From the NCBI GenBank assembly GCA_036268875.1, contig DATATI010000086.1:1-39748 (forward strand): 39,748 bases of DNA, read 5' to 3'. The stretch comes from Polyangia bacterium. Its GTDB lineage: Bacteria; Myxococcota_A; Polyangia; Fen-1088. Shown piece by piece: positions 17,058 to 26,732 of the stretch. Each line of letters opens with the position of its first letter. The first letter of the stretch is position 1. The position numbers and the translations under genes are program-made. The notes beneath the pieces were generated by a model. The model had not been told where the DNA came from, searched no databases, and was given only the letters and a program-made list of their open reading frames with translations.

Positions 17058-17531
17058 TCAGCCTTCGTACGCGCGCTTGAGGCCGGCGATGTCCAGTTTG
17101 CCCATCGCCATCATCGCCTGCATCACGCGCTTGGATTTCGCCGGATCCTTGTCGCTGATCAGTTTGAACAGCATCGCTGGCACCACCTGCCAGGAGACGC
17201 CGAACCTGTCCTTGGTCCAGCCGCACGGCCCGGGCTGACCGCCGTCGGCGGACAGTTTCTCCCATAATTCGTCGACCTCGGCCTGCGTCTCGCAGTTGAC
17301 GAACAGCGAGATGCCTTGCGAGAAGGTGAACGACGCACCGCCGTTCAGGGCGAAGAACTCTTGTCCCTCCAGTTCGAAGGTCACCGCCATGACCGAGCCC
17401 TTCGGTCCGGGCCCGCCCTCGCCGTATTTGCTGACGGTGAGGATCTTCGAATTCTTGAAGATCGACGTGTAGAGGGTGGCCGCTTCCTCGGCCTGGTTGT
17501 TGTAGGTCAGGAACGTGGTGATCTTTTGCAT
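17058..17531 (-). CDS. VOC-superfamily PhnB-like protein
   Basis: 157 residues with GAGAGGA upstream of the ATG. It begins MQKITTFLTYNNQAEEAATLYTSIF and contains SVMAVTFELEGQEFFALNGG, FSQGISLFVNCETQAEVDELWEKL and PCGWTKDRFGVSWQVVP. This is the 3-demethylubiquinone-9 3-methyltransferase-like / PhnB subgroup of the vicinal oxygen chelate fold, usually dimeric. The name methyltransferase for this group is historic; the actual activity of most members is unknown. Family members are often close to stress or sugar genes. It lies 61 bp downstream of the GH15 gene on the same strand and may share its transcript. Soluble, no signal peptide. Confidence 0.85.
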   Translation of the reverse strand: MQKITTFLTYNNQAEEAATLYTSIFKNSKILTVSKYGEGGPGPKGSVMAVTFELEGQEFFALNGGASFTFSQGISLFVNCETQAEVDELWEKLSADGGQPGPCGWTKDRFGVSWQVVPAMLFKLISDKDPAKSKRVMQAMMAMGKLDIAGLKRAYEG

Positions 17532-17592
17532 GGGGTCCTCTCGTCCTTCTCAAGTCGTCGTCTGCGGTCTTTTTGGCCCGCGAATTTCCGAT

Positions 17593-19362
17593 TTACGAGC
17601 CGAAGTCCGACCAGCGCGGCGAGGCGGCAAAAGCCGCGTGAATCAACCCGACGTGCGAATAGGCCTGCGGGAAATTGCCCCACATAAGGCCGGTGTCGGG
17701 ATCGAAGTCTTCCGACAGGAGGCCCAGCGGCGACTGGATCTCACGCACCTTGGCCAGCACCGCCTGCGCCTCTTCCGTTCGGCCCAGGCGGGCCAGGGCG
17801 TCGACCAACCAGAACGTGCACAGGGTGAAGGCGACCACCGGAGTGCCGAAGCCGTCGTTGGTCCGGTAGCGTTTCAACCAGCCGTTGTGGCCGAGATCAG
17901 CGCGCACCGCCTTGACCGTCTCGTGCATGCGCGGATCGCTGGGCGGTAAAAGGCCCAGCGTGATCGCCTGCAACAGGGCCGCGTCGACCTCGTGGCCGCC
18001 ATAGTCGGCCACCAAACAGCCGCGTTTGGGATCGACGGCCTTGGCCAGCAGCTCGTCGCGGATCTTGGTGGCGGCGGCGGCGAACTCCTGGGCGTCGGCG
18101 GGGCGGTGGCGATGAGCGATGTGGCTCATGCGATCGGCGGCCGCCCAGCACATGAGCGAGCTGAACGTCTGCGGCTTCCATTCGGAACGAAACTCCCAGA
18201 TCCCTGCGTCAGGCTGGCCCGCCACCGCGACGGCGCGCCGGCACAGACGCGTGGCCAGATCCATCACCGGCGCCGTCACCTGCTCGCGAAAGCGCGCGTC
18301 CAGAAACAGCGGCGTCAGCGCCAGGATCATCTCACCGAAGACGTCGTACTGTTTGTGCACGGCCGCGCCGTTGCCCACTCGCACCGGCTTTTCGCCTTGG
18401 TATCCCGGCCAATCGGTCAAGATCTCTTCGGCCAGGTCGGATCGTCCGTCGATGCGATAAAGCGGCGCCAGATCGAGATCAGGCGCCGCCGAGGCCACAT
18501 TCAGCAGGAAGCCCAGGAACTGCTCGCGCTCTTCAAAGTGCCCCAGCAGGCGAAAGGCGTTCAAGGTGTAAAAGGCGTCGCGCAGCCAGCAATAGCGATA
18601 GTCCCAGGTCCGTCCCGATCCGGGCGCCTCCGGGATCGACGTGGTCAGCGCGGCGACGATGGCGCCGGTGTCTTCGAAGCAGTGCAGCTTCAGCGCCAGC
18701 GCCGACCGGATGACCTCTTCTTGATAGATGGGCGGGATGTCGCAGTGCTTGACCCACTGTTGCCAGTAACGGGTGGTCTCAAGCAGGAATTGTTCACACA
18801 GCGCTTGCAGCGGTTCTTGCACCGGCGCGCCCCAGGCCAGCACGAAGTGGCGGGTTGCGGTCAGCGCGAACGGATCGCCGGTCAGGTAGGTCAGCGGGGC
18901 GTCGGTGGTCAGGCGCAGCTCGTCGCTGAAACCGAGATAGCTGACGTGGTGCGAGCCGAACTCGGGCCGCGGCCGTTTTCGCGACCAGCCGAGGATCGGA
19001 TCGCACAGCACCCGGATGCGAGGCGTGCCCGACAGCGGTTCCACGATGCGCACCAGCTTGGTCGGCATGAAGCTGCGATCGTGGCGAATAAAACGCGGCG
19101 CGAAATCAATCACTCGAAACGCGCCGTCGGGGGCGTCGAAGCGCGTCTCCAGCACGTTCGTGTTGGGGATATAGCGCTGCACACCGGGCACCGGCGTCGC
19201 CGGGCCGATCAGAAATTGCCCGCCGTCGGTCTCGTCGAGCAAGGCCGCGAACAGCGGCGGCGAATCGAAGCGCGGCATGCACGACCAGACGATGGCGCCG
19301 TCTCGCCGTACATGCGCCGCCACCCGACAGTTCCCGACAATGCCAAGGTCAGCCAACGCCAT
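17593..19362 (-). CDS. Glycoside hydrolase family 15 (glucoamylase/trehalase-like)
   Basis: 589 residues from ATG 19362. A TTG at 19428 would add 22 residues, but MALADLGIVGNCRVAAHVRRDG aligns with the usual N-terminus of bacterial GH15 proteins, so the internal ATG is preferred. Features: N-terminal beta-domain with WSCMPRFDSPPLFAALLD, a linker, then the alpha/alpha-barrel with SGRTWDYRYCWLRDAFYTLNAF (the GH15 substrate-binding WDYRYCWLRD block), YGGHEVDAALLQAI and GTPVVAFTLCTFWLVDALARLGR near the end. GH15 members of this length hydrolyse alpha-1,4 or alpha-1,1 glucosidic bonds; several from actinobacteria and others are trehalases. Head-to-head orientation with the trehalose synthase/phosphatase fusion, start codons 149 bp apart, supports a trehalose or maltooligosaccharide role. 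Cytoplasmic, no signal peptide. Confidence 0.88.
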   Translation of the reverse strand: MALADLGIVGNCRVAAHVRRDGAIVWSCMPRFDSPPLFAALLDETDGGQFLIGPATPVPGVQRYIPNTNVLETRFDAPDGAFRVIDFAPRFIRHDRSFMPTKLVRIVEPLSGTPRIRVLCDPILGWSRKRPRPEFGSHHVSYLGFSDELRLTTDAPLTYLTGDPFALTATRHFVLAWGAPVQEPLQALCEQFLLETTRYWQQWVKHCDIPPIYQEEVIRSALALKLHCFEDTGAIVAALTTSIPEAPGSGRTWDYRYCWLRDAFYTLNAFRLLGHFEEREQFLGFLLNVASAAPDLDLAPLYRIDGRSDLAEEILTDWPGYQGEKPVRVGNGAAVHKQYDVFGEMILALTPLFLDARFREQVTAPVMDLATRLCRRAVAVAGQPDAGIWEFRSEWKPQTFSSLMCWAAADRMSHIAHRHRPADAQEFAAAATKIRDELLAKAVDPKRGCLVADYGGHEVDAALLQAITLGLLPPSDPRMHETVKAVRADLGHNGWLKRYRTNDGFGTPVVAFTLCTFWLVDALARLGRTEEAQAVLAKVREIQSPLGLLSEDFDPDTGLMWGNFPQAYSHVGLIHAAFAASPRWSDFGS

Positions 19363-19510
19363 GATCGGTTCGTCGCAAAGATTGGGGTTTTTCTGGAGGA
19401 GGTCAAGAGCCGTCAGACCCGGCTCCAAAAATATTCATCAGGGGGTTCCCTTGGCGGGAAAAGGTCCTAGATTCGGGAGGGCACCTTTAACAGCCCCCGG
19501 TGAGGTGTCC

Positions 19511-21739
19511 GTGCGTCGGGTCATTCTGGTCTCCAATCGTCTGCCCGTCGCGGTGAGCCGTCGTGACGGTGTGCTGTCCGTCGACCGCAGCAGCGGCGGG
19601 CTGGCCACTGGCCTCGGGCGCGTCCACAACCAGGGCGACAGCGTGTGGATCGGATGGTCGGGTTACAGCGACGCGCTGGACGCCGCCGAGCAAAGCGCGC
19701 TGGACCGCCAGTTCGAAGAGCTGCGGGTGGTTTCCGTGCCGCTGTCGCACGACGAGGTCGAGCGTTACTACGAAGAGTTCTGCAACGGCGTGCTGTGGCC
19801 GCTGTTTCATTATCTGATCGGCCAGCTGCCCCCCGATGTGCACGGCTTTGAGCTGTACGAGTCGATCAACCGCCGGTTCGCCGACGCGGTGGTGGCGCAG
19901 TACCGGCCGGGCGACGTGATCTGGATTCACGACTATCAGTTGATGCTGGTGCCGCAGATGGTGCGCGAGCAGCTTCCCGGCGCGCGCATCGGATTTTTTC
20001 TGCACATCCCTTTCCCGGCGTCGGACGTGTTCCGCACGCTGCCGTTTCGGGATCGCCTGCTGCAAGGCCTGCTGGGCGCCGACCTGGTAGGGTTTCACAC
20101 CGCCGAATACATGCGCCACTTCGCCTCGGCCGCGCTGCGCATCCTGGGCGTGGGCACCGACGTCGACTGCCTGCGCTGGGATCAGCGTTCCGTGCGCCTG
20201 GGCGTCTTCCCGATGGGCGTCGACGCTCAGCACTTCGCCGAGCTGGCGGAGTCGCCGGGCGTCAAGGAGCAGGTGCGCGTCCTGCGCAACGGAGGCCAGA
20301 CCCAGCTGCTGGTGGGGATCGATCGCCTGGACTACACCAAGGGCATACCGCGACGCCTGATCGCCTACGAACGCCTGCTGCTCGAGCATCCGGAGCTGCG
20401 CGAGAAGGTCCGCCTGATCCAGGTGGCGGTTCCTTCGCGCACCAACGTCGACGCCTACCAGACGTTTCGCGAGCAGGTGGACACGATGATCGGGCGCATT
20501 CACGGCGCCTTCGCCACACCGAACTGGGTGCCGATCCACTACATCTTTCGTGGCCTACCAGAGGACGAGGTGGTGGCGCTCTATTGCGCCGCCGACGTCA
20601 TGCTGGTGACGCCGGTTCGGGACGGCATGAACCTCGTGGCCAAGGAGTTCGTCGCCTCGCGCAACGACGACGGCGGCGTGCTGGTGCTGAGCGAGTTCGC
20701 CGGCGCGGCCCACGAGTTGGCCGAGGCGGTGCACGTCAACCCGTTCGATTCGGTGGGCATGGCCGAAAGTTTTGCCCGCGCCCTGGACATGCCGACCGAC
20801 GAGCGGGCCACGCGCATGCAGGCCTTGCGGCGACGGGTGTTCGGGTTCAATGTGCACCGCTGGGCCGAACTTTTTCTGTCGCGCCTCGACCAGGACACCG
20901 AGGAGGCCACCGCGTCTGCGCGCGTCCTGGGCGAATCGTCGATCCGTGAGCTGGCCAAGCAGATGGCCGCCGCCCAGCAGCTGATCCTGCTGGTCGATTA
21001 CGACGGCACGCTGGTGCCCATCGCCAGCACGCCCGAACTGGCGCGTCCCGACGCTGCGGTCATGACGTTGCTGGCCAAGGTGGCGGCGCGGCCGGGCACC
21101 GAGGTGCACGTGGTCAGCGGGCGGCCGCGCGACACGTTGGAGCGCTGGCTGGGACGGCTGCCGATCTATCTTCACGCCGAACACGGCTCGTGGTCGCGCG
21201 CGCCTGGACAGCCGGGCGTGGCCCTGGAAGAAAGCTTGCCGGCGCCCTGGCGCGAGAAGGTCCGGAGCATCCTGCGCGAGTACGCCGATCGCACGCCGGG
21301 CACGCTGGTCGAGGAGAAACCGACCGGCCTGGCCTGGCACTATCGGATGGCCGATCCGGAGTTCGGCCCGCTGCAGGCCAACGAGCTGCGCGTTCACCTG
21401 ACCGAGCTTCTGAGCAACACGCCGGTGCAGATCCTGTCCGGGCGCAAGGTCATCGAGCTGCGCCAGCACGGCGTGCACAAGGGTCTCGTGGTGGCGCCCA
21501 TTCTGGCGCGTCACCCCGAGGCGTTGATGGTGGCGATGGGGGACGACACCACCGACGACGATCTGTTCGCGTCGCTGCCGCCGAACGCCATCAGCATCCA
21601 CGTCGGCCCGGCCGAGTTCCGTTCGACGCTGCGCATGCGCAGTCCAAGCGACGTGCGGTTGCTGCTTAGCCTGATCGCCGAGGTGCCGCCGCCCGTGCCG
21701 CCGCTCAAGACACCAGTCGCTGCGGTGGTGGCGACCTAG
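19511..21739 (+). CDS. Trehalose-6-phosphate synthase/phosphatase fusion (OtsA-OtsB)
   Basis: 742 residues. Start GTG 19511 gives [13 protein letters not shown], the standard OtsA N-terminus; a GTG two codons upstream is possible. Residues about 1-475 are a GT20 glycosyltransferase: [26 protein letters not shown] (typed here [13 protein letters not shown]), GVFPMGVD, and the donor site [10 protein letters not shown] where Arg272 and Lys277 match the UDP-glucose/phosphate-binding pair of E. coli Ots[14 protein letters not shown] closes the active site. Residues about 485-735 are a HAD-type trehalose-6-phosphate phosphatase with motif I DYDGT (496-500) and motif [10 protein letters not shown] (677-684). 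The fused protein would make trehalose from UDP-glucose and glucose-6-phosphate in two steps. Such fusions are common in eukaryotes and occur in several bacterial groups. Confidence 0.92.
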   Translation: MRRVILVSNRLPVAVSRRDGVLSVDRSSGGLATGLGRVHNQGDSVWIGWSGYSDALDAAEQSALDRQFEELRVVSVPLSHDEVERYYEEFCNGVLWPLFHYLIGQLPPDVHGFELYESINRRFADAVVAQYRPGDVIWIHDYQLMLVPQMVREQLPGARIGFFLHIPFPASDVFRTLPFRDRLLQGLLGADLVGFHTAEYMRHFASAALRILGVGTDVDCLRWDQRSVRLGVFPMGVDAQHFAELAESPGVKEQVRVLRNGGQTQLLVGIDRLDYTKGIPRRLIAYERLLLEHPELREKVRLIQVAVPSRTNVDAYQTFREQVDTMIGRIHGAFATPNWVPIHYIFRGLPEDEVVALYCAADVMLVTPVRDGMNLVAKEFVASRNDDGGVLVLSEFAGAAHELAEAVHVNPFDSVGMAESFARALDMPTDERATRMQALRRRVFGFNVHRWAELFLSRLDQDTEEATASARVLGESSIRELAKQMAAAQQLILLVDYDGTLVPIASTPELARPDAAVMTLLAKVAARPGTEVHVVSGRPRDTLERWLGRLPIYLHAEHGSWSRAPGQPGVALEESLPAPWREKVRSILREYADRTPGTLVEEKPTGLAWHYRMADPEFGPLQANELRVHLTELLSNTPVQILSGRKVIELRQHGVHKGLVVAPILARHPEALMVAMGDDTTDDDLFASLPPNAISIHVGPAEFRSTLRMRSPSDVRLLLSLIAEVPPPVPPLKTPVAAVVAT

Positions 21740-21808
21740 CGCTTGTCGCCGACTTGCGCCCGTCGCCCGCCGACCCCAGGTTTCCCCCTGCCTTCCCCGA
21801 AGGCGACG

Positions 21809-23524
21809 ATGCGCTACCACGTGCTTGCCTCCGACTATGATGGGACGTTGGCCAGCGACGGGCGCGTGGAGCCAGCGATGCTGGCGGCGCTCGAGCGGGT
21901 GCGGGCGTCGGGGCGCAAGGTCTTGCTGGTCACGGGCCGTCAGGTCGACGATTTGCTGACGGTGTTTCCCCAGGTGACGCTGTTCGATCGGGTCGTCGCC
22001 GAGAACGGCGCGGTCATTTACAACCCGACCACCCGTGAACGCCGGGCCCTGGCCGAGCCACCGCGCGCGGACTTTGTCGCGCTGTTGCGCAAGCGGGGTG
22101 TCGAGCCGTTGGCCGTGGGGCAGGTCATCGTCGCCACCTGGCAGCCGCACGAAGCCACCACGCTGGACGTGATCCGCACGCTGGGGTTAGAGCTGCAAGT
22201 CATCTTCAACAAGGGCGCGGTGATGGTGCTTCCGTCCGGCATCAACAAAGCGTTCGGCCTGCAAGCGGCGCTGGCCGAGCTGGGGCTGCACGCCCACGAC
22301 TGCGTCGGCGTCGGCGACGCCGAAAACGATCACGCCTTCCTGGCCGTGTGCGAGTGCGCGGTGGCGGTGGCGAACGCCTTGCCCATGCTGAAAGACCGCG
22401 CCGATCTGGTCACCACCGGCGCGCGCGGCGACGGCGTGCGCGAGCTGTGCGACGCCCTGGTCGACGGTGATCTGGCGGCGGTCGGCGCCCGTCTCGGACG
22501 GCACGACTTGACGATCGGCCACACGATTCCCGACGGACAACCGGTCAATGTGGCGGCGTACGGACCGCCACTGCTTATCACCGGGACCTCGGGCGGCGGC
22601 AAGTCGACGCTGGCCACCACGCTGCTGGAAGCGCTGGGCGGGGCCGGTTACCAATATTGCGTCGTCGATCCGGAGGGCGACCACAGCGAGATCGGAGGCG
22701 CTGCGGTGTTGGGCGGCGCGGGTCATCCTCCCGGCGTCCAAGAGGTGCTGGAGGTTCTGGCCACCCCCGGGAACAACGCCATCGCGAACCTGGTCGGTGT
22801 TTCCTTCAGCGATCGGCCGGCGTTTCTCGACGCCTTGTTGCCGCGGCTGCAAGAGATGCGGGCCCGCACTGGCCGGCCGCACTGGATCGTCGTCGACGAG
22901 GCGCACCATCTTTTGCCGCACGATCGCCCGGAGGCTTCGTCAGCCTTCCCGGCGCAGCCGCACAACCTGGTCCTCATCACGGTTCACCCGGAGCACGTCT
23001 CGACGGCGGTCTTGCGTCCGGTCAGGCTGGCCATCGCCATCGGCGCCGAGCCGGCCCGCACCCTGGCCGAGTTCGCGCGCGCGCTGGGTGTGAGCGCGCC
23101 TGCGGTGCCGCTCGCCGAGCTGCCGCGCGGCGAGGCGCTGGCCTGGCGGCCGGAACAGAAGACAGCGGCGGTGCGCTTCAAGGTCGATCAGCCACGCGCT
23201 CAACGCCGCCGCCACATTCGTAAATACGCCACCGGCGAGCTGGGGCCAGATCGCAGCTTTTATTTTCGAGGGCCCGGCGATCGCCTGAATCTGCGCGCGC
23301 AGAATCTGGCGATCTTTCTTCAAGTGGCCGACGGCGTCGACGACGAGACCTGGCTTTTCCACCTGCGGCGAGGTGATTACGCGCGCTGGTTTCGCGATTC
23401 GATCAAGGACGCCGAGCTGGCCGGGGAAGTGGCAGCGGTGGCATCCAGCGCCGCCGATGATCCGGTTGCTTCGCGCCAACGCATTCGCAGCGCTGTCGAG
23501 CAGCGCTATACCGCGCCGGAGTGA
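21809..23524 (+). CDS. HAD-IIB phosphatase fused to HerA/DUF87-like NTPase
   Basis: 571 residues; ATG 21809 is used because MRYHVLASDYDGT places HAD motif I at its normal N-terminal position. Residues 1-235 form a Cof/sucrose-phosphatase-like HAD hydrolase: motif I DYDGT (Asp9, Asp11), VLLVTGRQ motif II, Lys in FNKGAVMVLPSGINKAFGL, and motif IV GDAEND (169-174). Residues about 250-470 form a P-loop NTPase: Walker A GTSGGGKST (259-267) and Walker B WIVVDEAHHLLP (Asp363-Glu364), as in HerA/DUF87 ATPases that couple ATP use to DNA or protein translocation. A C-terminal region (475-571) with FYFRGPGDRLNLRAQNL and HLRRGDYARWFRDSIKD is unassigned. It follows the OtsAB fusion by 69 bp, same strand. 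The substrate sugar phosphate and the role of the NTPase are unknown. Confidence 0.85.
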   Translation: MRYHVLASDYDGTLASDGRVEPAMLAALERVRASGRKVLLVTGRQVDDLLTVFPQVTLFDRVVAENGAVIYNPTTRERRALAEPPRADFVALLRKRGVEPLAVGQVIVATWQPHEATTLDVIRTLGLELQVIFNKGAVMVLPSGINKAFGLQAALAELGLHAHDCVGVGDAENDHAFLAVCECAVAVANALPMLKDRADLVTTGARGDGVRELCDALVDGDLAAVGARLGRHDLTIGHTIPDGQPVNVAAYGPPLLITGTSGGGKSTLATTLLEALGGAGYQYCVVDPEGDHSEIGGAAVLGGAGHPPGVQEVLEVLATPGNNAIANLVGVSFSDRPAFLDALLPRLQEMRARTGRPHWIVVDEAHHLLPHDRPEASSAFPAQPHNLVLITVHPEHVSTAVLRPVRLAIAIGAEPARTLAEFARALGVSAPAVPLAELPRGEALAWRPEQKTAAVRFKVDQPRAQRRRHIRKYATGELGPDRSFYFRGPGDRLNLRAQNLAIFLQVADGVDDETWLFHLRRGDYARWFRDSIKDAELAGEVAAVASSAADDPVASRQRIRSAVEQRYTAPE

Positions 23525-23526
23525 CT

Positions 23527-25023
23527 CTAGACGATGCCGATGGACATCGGGTCCAGTGCCTGCGGACCGGTGAAGCCGTAGAGCGATCCGGTGATCGGCC
23601 CGCTGGGCGTGGTCCGCGTGATCTGATCGCCCGGCTTCACCATGCCCATCTTCTGGGCGATGATAGTGAGCAGGGGCGAGTGTGACATGTACCGCAGGCC
23701 GCTGTGCAAGCCGCCGCTGTACGCGGGAACGCCGTTGGTGAAGTTGATGGCCTGGCCCAGCTTGAAGCCCAGGTTGCGGCCGCCGATGAACACGAAGGGT
23801 ATGCGGTCAGTCTTGTGCGGTCCACCGTCGCCCAGCTCGGAGCAATGAAAGATGATGGTGTTGTCGAACAACGTCGTCCCGGGCATGTCCGGGTCGGGCG
23901 TGGCCTTCATGCTGGTCACGAACTGGGCCAGGCGCTGCGCGAACCACTCGCGGTAGTTGCGCCAGGCGGTCAGCTTGGCGTCGACCTGCGCAGGGGTGGC
24001 GTTGCCGACCAGCTGGCCGGGAGGGGCGTTGAAGTGCGAGGCGTCGTGCACACCGAACGGCCCCAGCCCGGTGATGGGGTTGTGCGCGTTGGTGTGGCCG
24101 TACAGCAGCGTGATCACGCGCGTGCGGCCGCAGGCCAGGGCCAGCCGTGAGATCTCCATCTGCAGATCCGCCACCGTTCCCTGGCCGGCGGTCTGTTCGT
24201 ACGTCGACTGGGTGAAGTCGCTGACCTGCGGAACCATGAAGTGCGTCGGGTTGAAGGTGGAGAAATCCGTGCACATCGCCGAGTTCGACATGTTCGCCGG
24301 ATCGGTCAGGCGCATCTCCAACGTGCGGACCGCGTCGGTGTACGACGCGATCTTGTTCTTCTCCGAATTGGGGAGCCGGCTGGTCAGCGAGTTCAGATCC
24401 GCGGTGGCGATGTCCAGCACGCTCTTGCGCTGCTTGGCCAGCAGCATGGCCGCCTTCATGGCGTCCGCGCTGTTGTTCATGGTGGCGGGTGCGCCCGAGC
24501 CGAACACCGAGCTGAAGGCCGCCAGTGGGTTGTCCTCGGCGAACACCTCGTGCGCCAGGGAGATGCGCGTGAAGTGCGGGTGCGGCACCGTCGGCGTTCC
24601 GCCCTTGCTGATGCGCGTCTGCACGCCCAGCTCCAGCGACGAGATCGGCGTCAGGGCCTTCAGGAAGTCGCCCAGTTGCAGGTCCAGCGTGGTGACGTCC
24701 TTTTCATCGCCGGCCAGCATCTGCTGCGAACCGCCCTGGTGGTCGTTGAGCGGCACCATCGAGATGCCGTCCATGAAGATGCAATCGGAGGCGAAGGGCT
24801 GCAGCGGTGCCGACAGCCGTGGCAGGGTGAAGGTCGCGCCGGTGTCCGTGGTGTGCCACATCGGCGGCTCCACGCCGCACGGGGTGTAAAAGAACACCAC
24901 CTTCGGCACCGGACCGGTGGTGGCGGCGCGTCCGGTGTGCATCCGGAACGCCTGCGCCAGCGGCGCCGCCAGGGCGCTGGCCGCCAGGCCTTTGATGATT
25001 CCTCGCCGTTTAATCTTTTTCAT
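23527..25023 (-). CDS. DUF1552 secreted protein with Tat-like signal
   Basis: 498 residues. The N-terminus KKIKRRGIIKGLAASALAAPLA carries a twin arginine followed by a hydrophobic core, consistent with Tat export of a folded protein. The body matches DUF1552: VPKVVFFYTPCGVEPPMWH, DCIFMDGISMVPLNDHQGG, DLQLGDFLKAL, ELGVQTRISKGG, NTIIFHCSELGDGG and FVFIGGRNLGFKLGQAI. The fold is thought to relate to alkaline-phosphatase-like DUF1501/DUF1552 proteins, common in Planctomycetota and Myxococcota, with unknown substrate. The start codon overlaps the stop of the upstream DUF1592 gene (ATGA at 25020-25023), so the pair is translationally coupled. Its 3' end meets the HAD-NTPase gene with a 2-bp gap, with no room for a dedicated terminator. 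Confidence 0.9.
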   Translation of the reverse strand: MKKIKRRGIIKGLAASALAAPLAQAFRMHTGRAATTGPVPKVVFFYTPCGVEPPMWHTTDTGATFTLPRLSAPLQPFASDCIFMDGISMVPLNDHQGGSQQMLAGDEKDVTTLDLQLGDFLKALTPISSLELGVQTRISKGGTPTVPHPHFTRISLAHEVFAEDNPLAAFSSVFGSGAPATMNNSADAMKAAMLLAKQRKSVLDIATADLNSLTSRLPNSEKNKIASYTDAVRTLEMRLTDPANMSNSAMCTDFSTFNPTHFMVPQVSDFTQSTYEQTAGQGTVADLQMEISRLALACGRTRVITLLYGHTNAHNPITGLGPFGVHDASHFNAPPGQLVGNATPAQVDAKLTAWRNYREWFAQRLAQFVTSMKATPDPDMPGTTLFDNTIIFHCSELGDGGPHKTDRIPFVFIGGRNLGFKLGQAINFTNGVPAYSGGLHSGLRYMSHSPLLTIIAQKMGMVKPGDQITRTTPSGPITGSLYGFTGPQALDPMSIGIV

Positions 25024-26732
25024 CGGTTCAAAGCCTCCACGGACCGACGAGCGGTGAACGAATCTTGAAGGGCCACTTGCACGAACAGCTCGGGCAAATC
25101 GAGATTGTTGGTCACGAAATCCTGTCCCAACTTTTGCACCGCATTGCCATCGGCCGGGTCACCTGTCTGTTGCGGATCGAAGCCGCGGAGGTATCGGAAG
25201 TAATTGGTTGCCAGACAGGCCTGGGCGTCTTTGCTGCCGGCGACGATGTTGGACAGCTCCTTGGCGCCGTTGAAGTTGATCGGCGCGGCCGTGATGCCGT
25301 TGATGGTCCCTGAGGTATCCACCATCTCGCCGTGGTCCATGGTGCGCGGCTGGGCAGCGCCGTCGAATCCTTCCAGACCAAAGCCGATGGGGTTCATCAG
25401 GCTGTGGCAGGTGTTGCACATTCCGCTGCCGGTTAGCGCCTGGATCTGTTCGCGGCCAGTATTGCCGGGCGTACCGGCCTTGATGGTCACGTCGACGCCG
25501 GGCGGTGGCGGCGGCACATCCGAGCAGAACATGTTGGCGCGAATGGCGTGACCGCGCTGGGTGGGCGAAGACTGATCAGCGCGGGCGTGGCCGAACAGGA
25601 ACATGCCCATCGTCAAAAGCCCGCCGCGCGCCGAGCCCGCGCCCAGCGAAACCTTGCTGACGTTCGCGCCCGAGCCGGGCGTCGGCAGGCCGTAGTACGT
25701 CGCAAGCTGATCGTTGACGAAGGTGTAGTCGGCCGAGAAAAGCTCGCTCCACTTCTTGGTCGAGTCGAAGACGATATTGGTGATGAAGGCGTCTTCTTCG
25801 GCCTTCATGGCGTTGACGATGGCGGCGCTGGTGGGAGCGTCTTTCAACGCCGGGAAAGTGGCCGGGTCTTTGGTCGCCACGTAAGCGCGCGAGGCCTCCA
25901 GCCATTCACCGGCGAACGCCGCCACCCGGGCGCGCCCGCGCGGATCCGCCAGCAAGCGGCGGACCTGCGTCTCGATCTCCTTCTTGTTGGCCAAGGCGCC
26001 GCTTTGGGCCGACGAGAACAGCGCATCGTCCGGCATGGTGCCCCAGTAGGCGTAGGACAGCGCCGAGGCGATCTCGAACGGCGACAGCACAAACTTACCG
26101 CTGCCTTTGTCGTCGCCGAGCTCGCTGCGCATCAGGAAGAACGGCGAGATCAACATGGCCTTGATCACCAGGCCGACGCCGGTCTTGAAGTCGCCGCCGG
26201 TCACGCTGGGGTCAAACAGCGTCAGGTAACGGGTCTGCTCGTCTGCCGGCAGCGGACGCCGGAAGGCGCGCAGCCCGAACTGCTGCACGAAAGTGGTGGC
26301 GCACGCCGTGTCCTGGGTCTGACAGGAGACCAGCTTGCTGAACGATTCTTGAACCGCCCGATCGGCCAGGGCGTCGCCCACCGACTGATACTTATCGACG
26401 TTGCTCATGTCGACGAACGCACTGGCGGCGTTGGTACTGTACCCGCGCACCGAAACGTCAGGCGGAATGTCCGTGGTGTTCGGGGCGCTGATCTGCAGCA
26501 AGTCGGCGACCGTGCTGCGATACTCATTGGCGGTCAATTGCCGCACCAGTCGGGGGCTCGGCTGTTCGGCACCGATCGGTTGGTTCGAAGAACCGCCACC
26601 GCCGCCGGTGGTGTTCGGTGGCATGTTATTGCCGCCGCCGCTGGTGGTGCCGGTGTTGCTGCCGCCTATCTCTCCGGAGCAGCCCACCGAGCCGATTGCG
26701 ATCAACGTCCAAACAAACGCAGTTGCCCGCAT
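25020..26732 (-). CDS. DUF1592/1588/1595/1585 haem-motif lipoprotein
   Basis: 570 residues from ATG 26732, giving MRATAFVWTLIAIGSVGC, a lipoprotein signal with Cys18; an upstream in-frame start at 26768 would add 12 polar residues and spoil it. A short Gly/Asn/Thr stalk runs to about 50. Domains in the usual order are: LVRQLTANEYRSTVADLL (DUF1587), FGLRAFRRPLPADEQTRYL (DUF1595), FVLSPFEIASALSYAYWG (DUF1592), RGGLLTMGMFLFGHA and TQRGHAIRANMFC (DUF1588) and a C-terminal DUF1585-like tail. One CXXCH motif, CNTCHSLMNPIGFGLEGFDG, is at 439-443, consistent with a single covalently bound haem. The family is always encoded next to DUF1552 proteins and is probably part of a surface redox or carbohydrate-processing complex; actual activity is unknown. 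Confidence 0.9.
   Translation of the reverse strand: MRATAFVWTLIAIGSVGCSGEIGGSNTGTTSGGGNNMPPNTTGGGGGSSNQPIGAEQPSPRLVRQLTANEYRSTVADLLQISAPNTTDIPPDVSVRGYSTNAASAFVDMSNVDKYQSVGDALADRAVQESFSKLVSCQTQDTACATTFVQQFGLRAFRRPLPADEQTRYLTLFDPSVTGGDFKTGVGLVIKAMLISPFFLMRSELGDDKGSGKFVLSPFEIASALSYAYWGTMPDDALFSSAQSGALANKKEIETQVRRLLADPRGRARVAAFAGEWLEASRAYVATKDPATFPALKDAPTSAAIVNAMKAEEDAFITNIVFDSTKKWSELFSADYTFVNDQLATYYGLPTPGSGANVSKVSLGAGSARGGLLTMGMFLFGHARADQSSPTQRGHAIRANMFCSDVPPPPPGVDVTIKAGTPGNTGREQIQALTGSGMCNTCHSLMNPIGFGLEGFDGAAQPRTMDHGEMVDTSGTINGITAAPINFNGAKELSNIVAGSKDAQACLATNYFRYLRGFDPQQTGDPADGNAVQKLGQDFVTNNLDLPELFVQVALQDSFTARRSVEALNR

Noticed and set aside
19407-19425. GAGCC / GGCTC inverted repeat as terminator upstream of OtsAB
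   Set aside because: It has only 5 bp, is not followed by a T-run in either direction, and lies between divergent starts, so a terminator makes no sense there.
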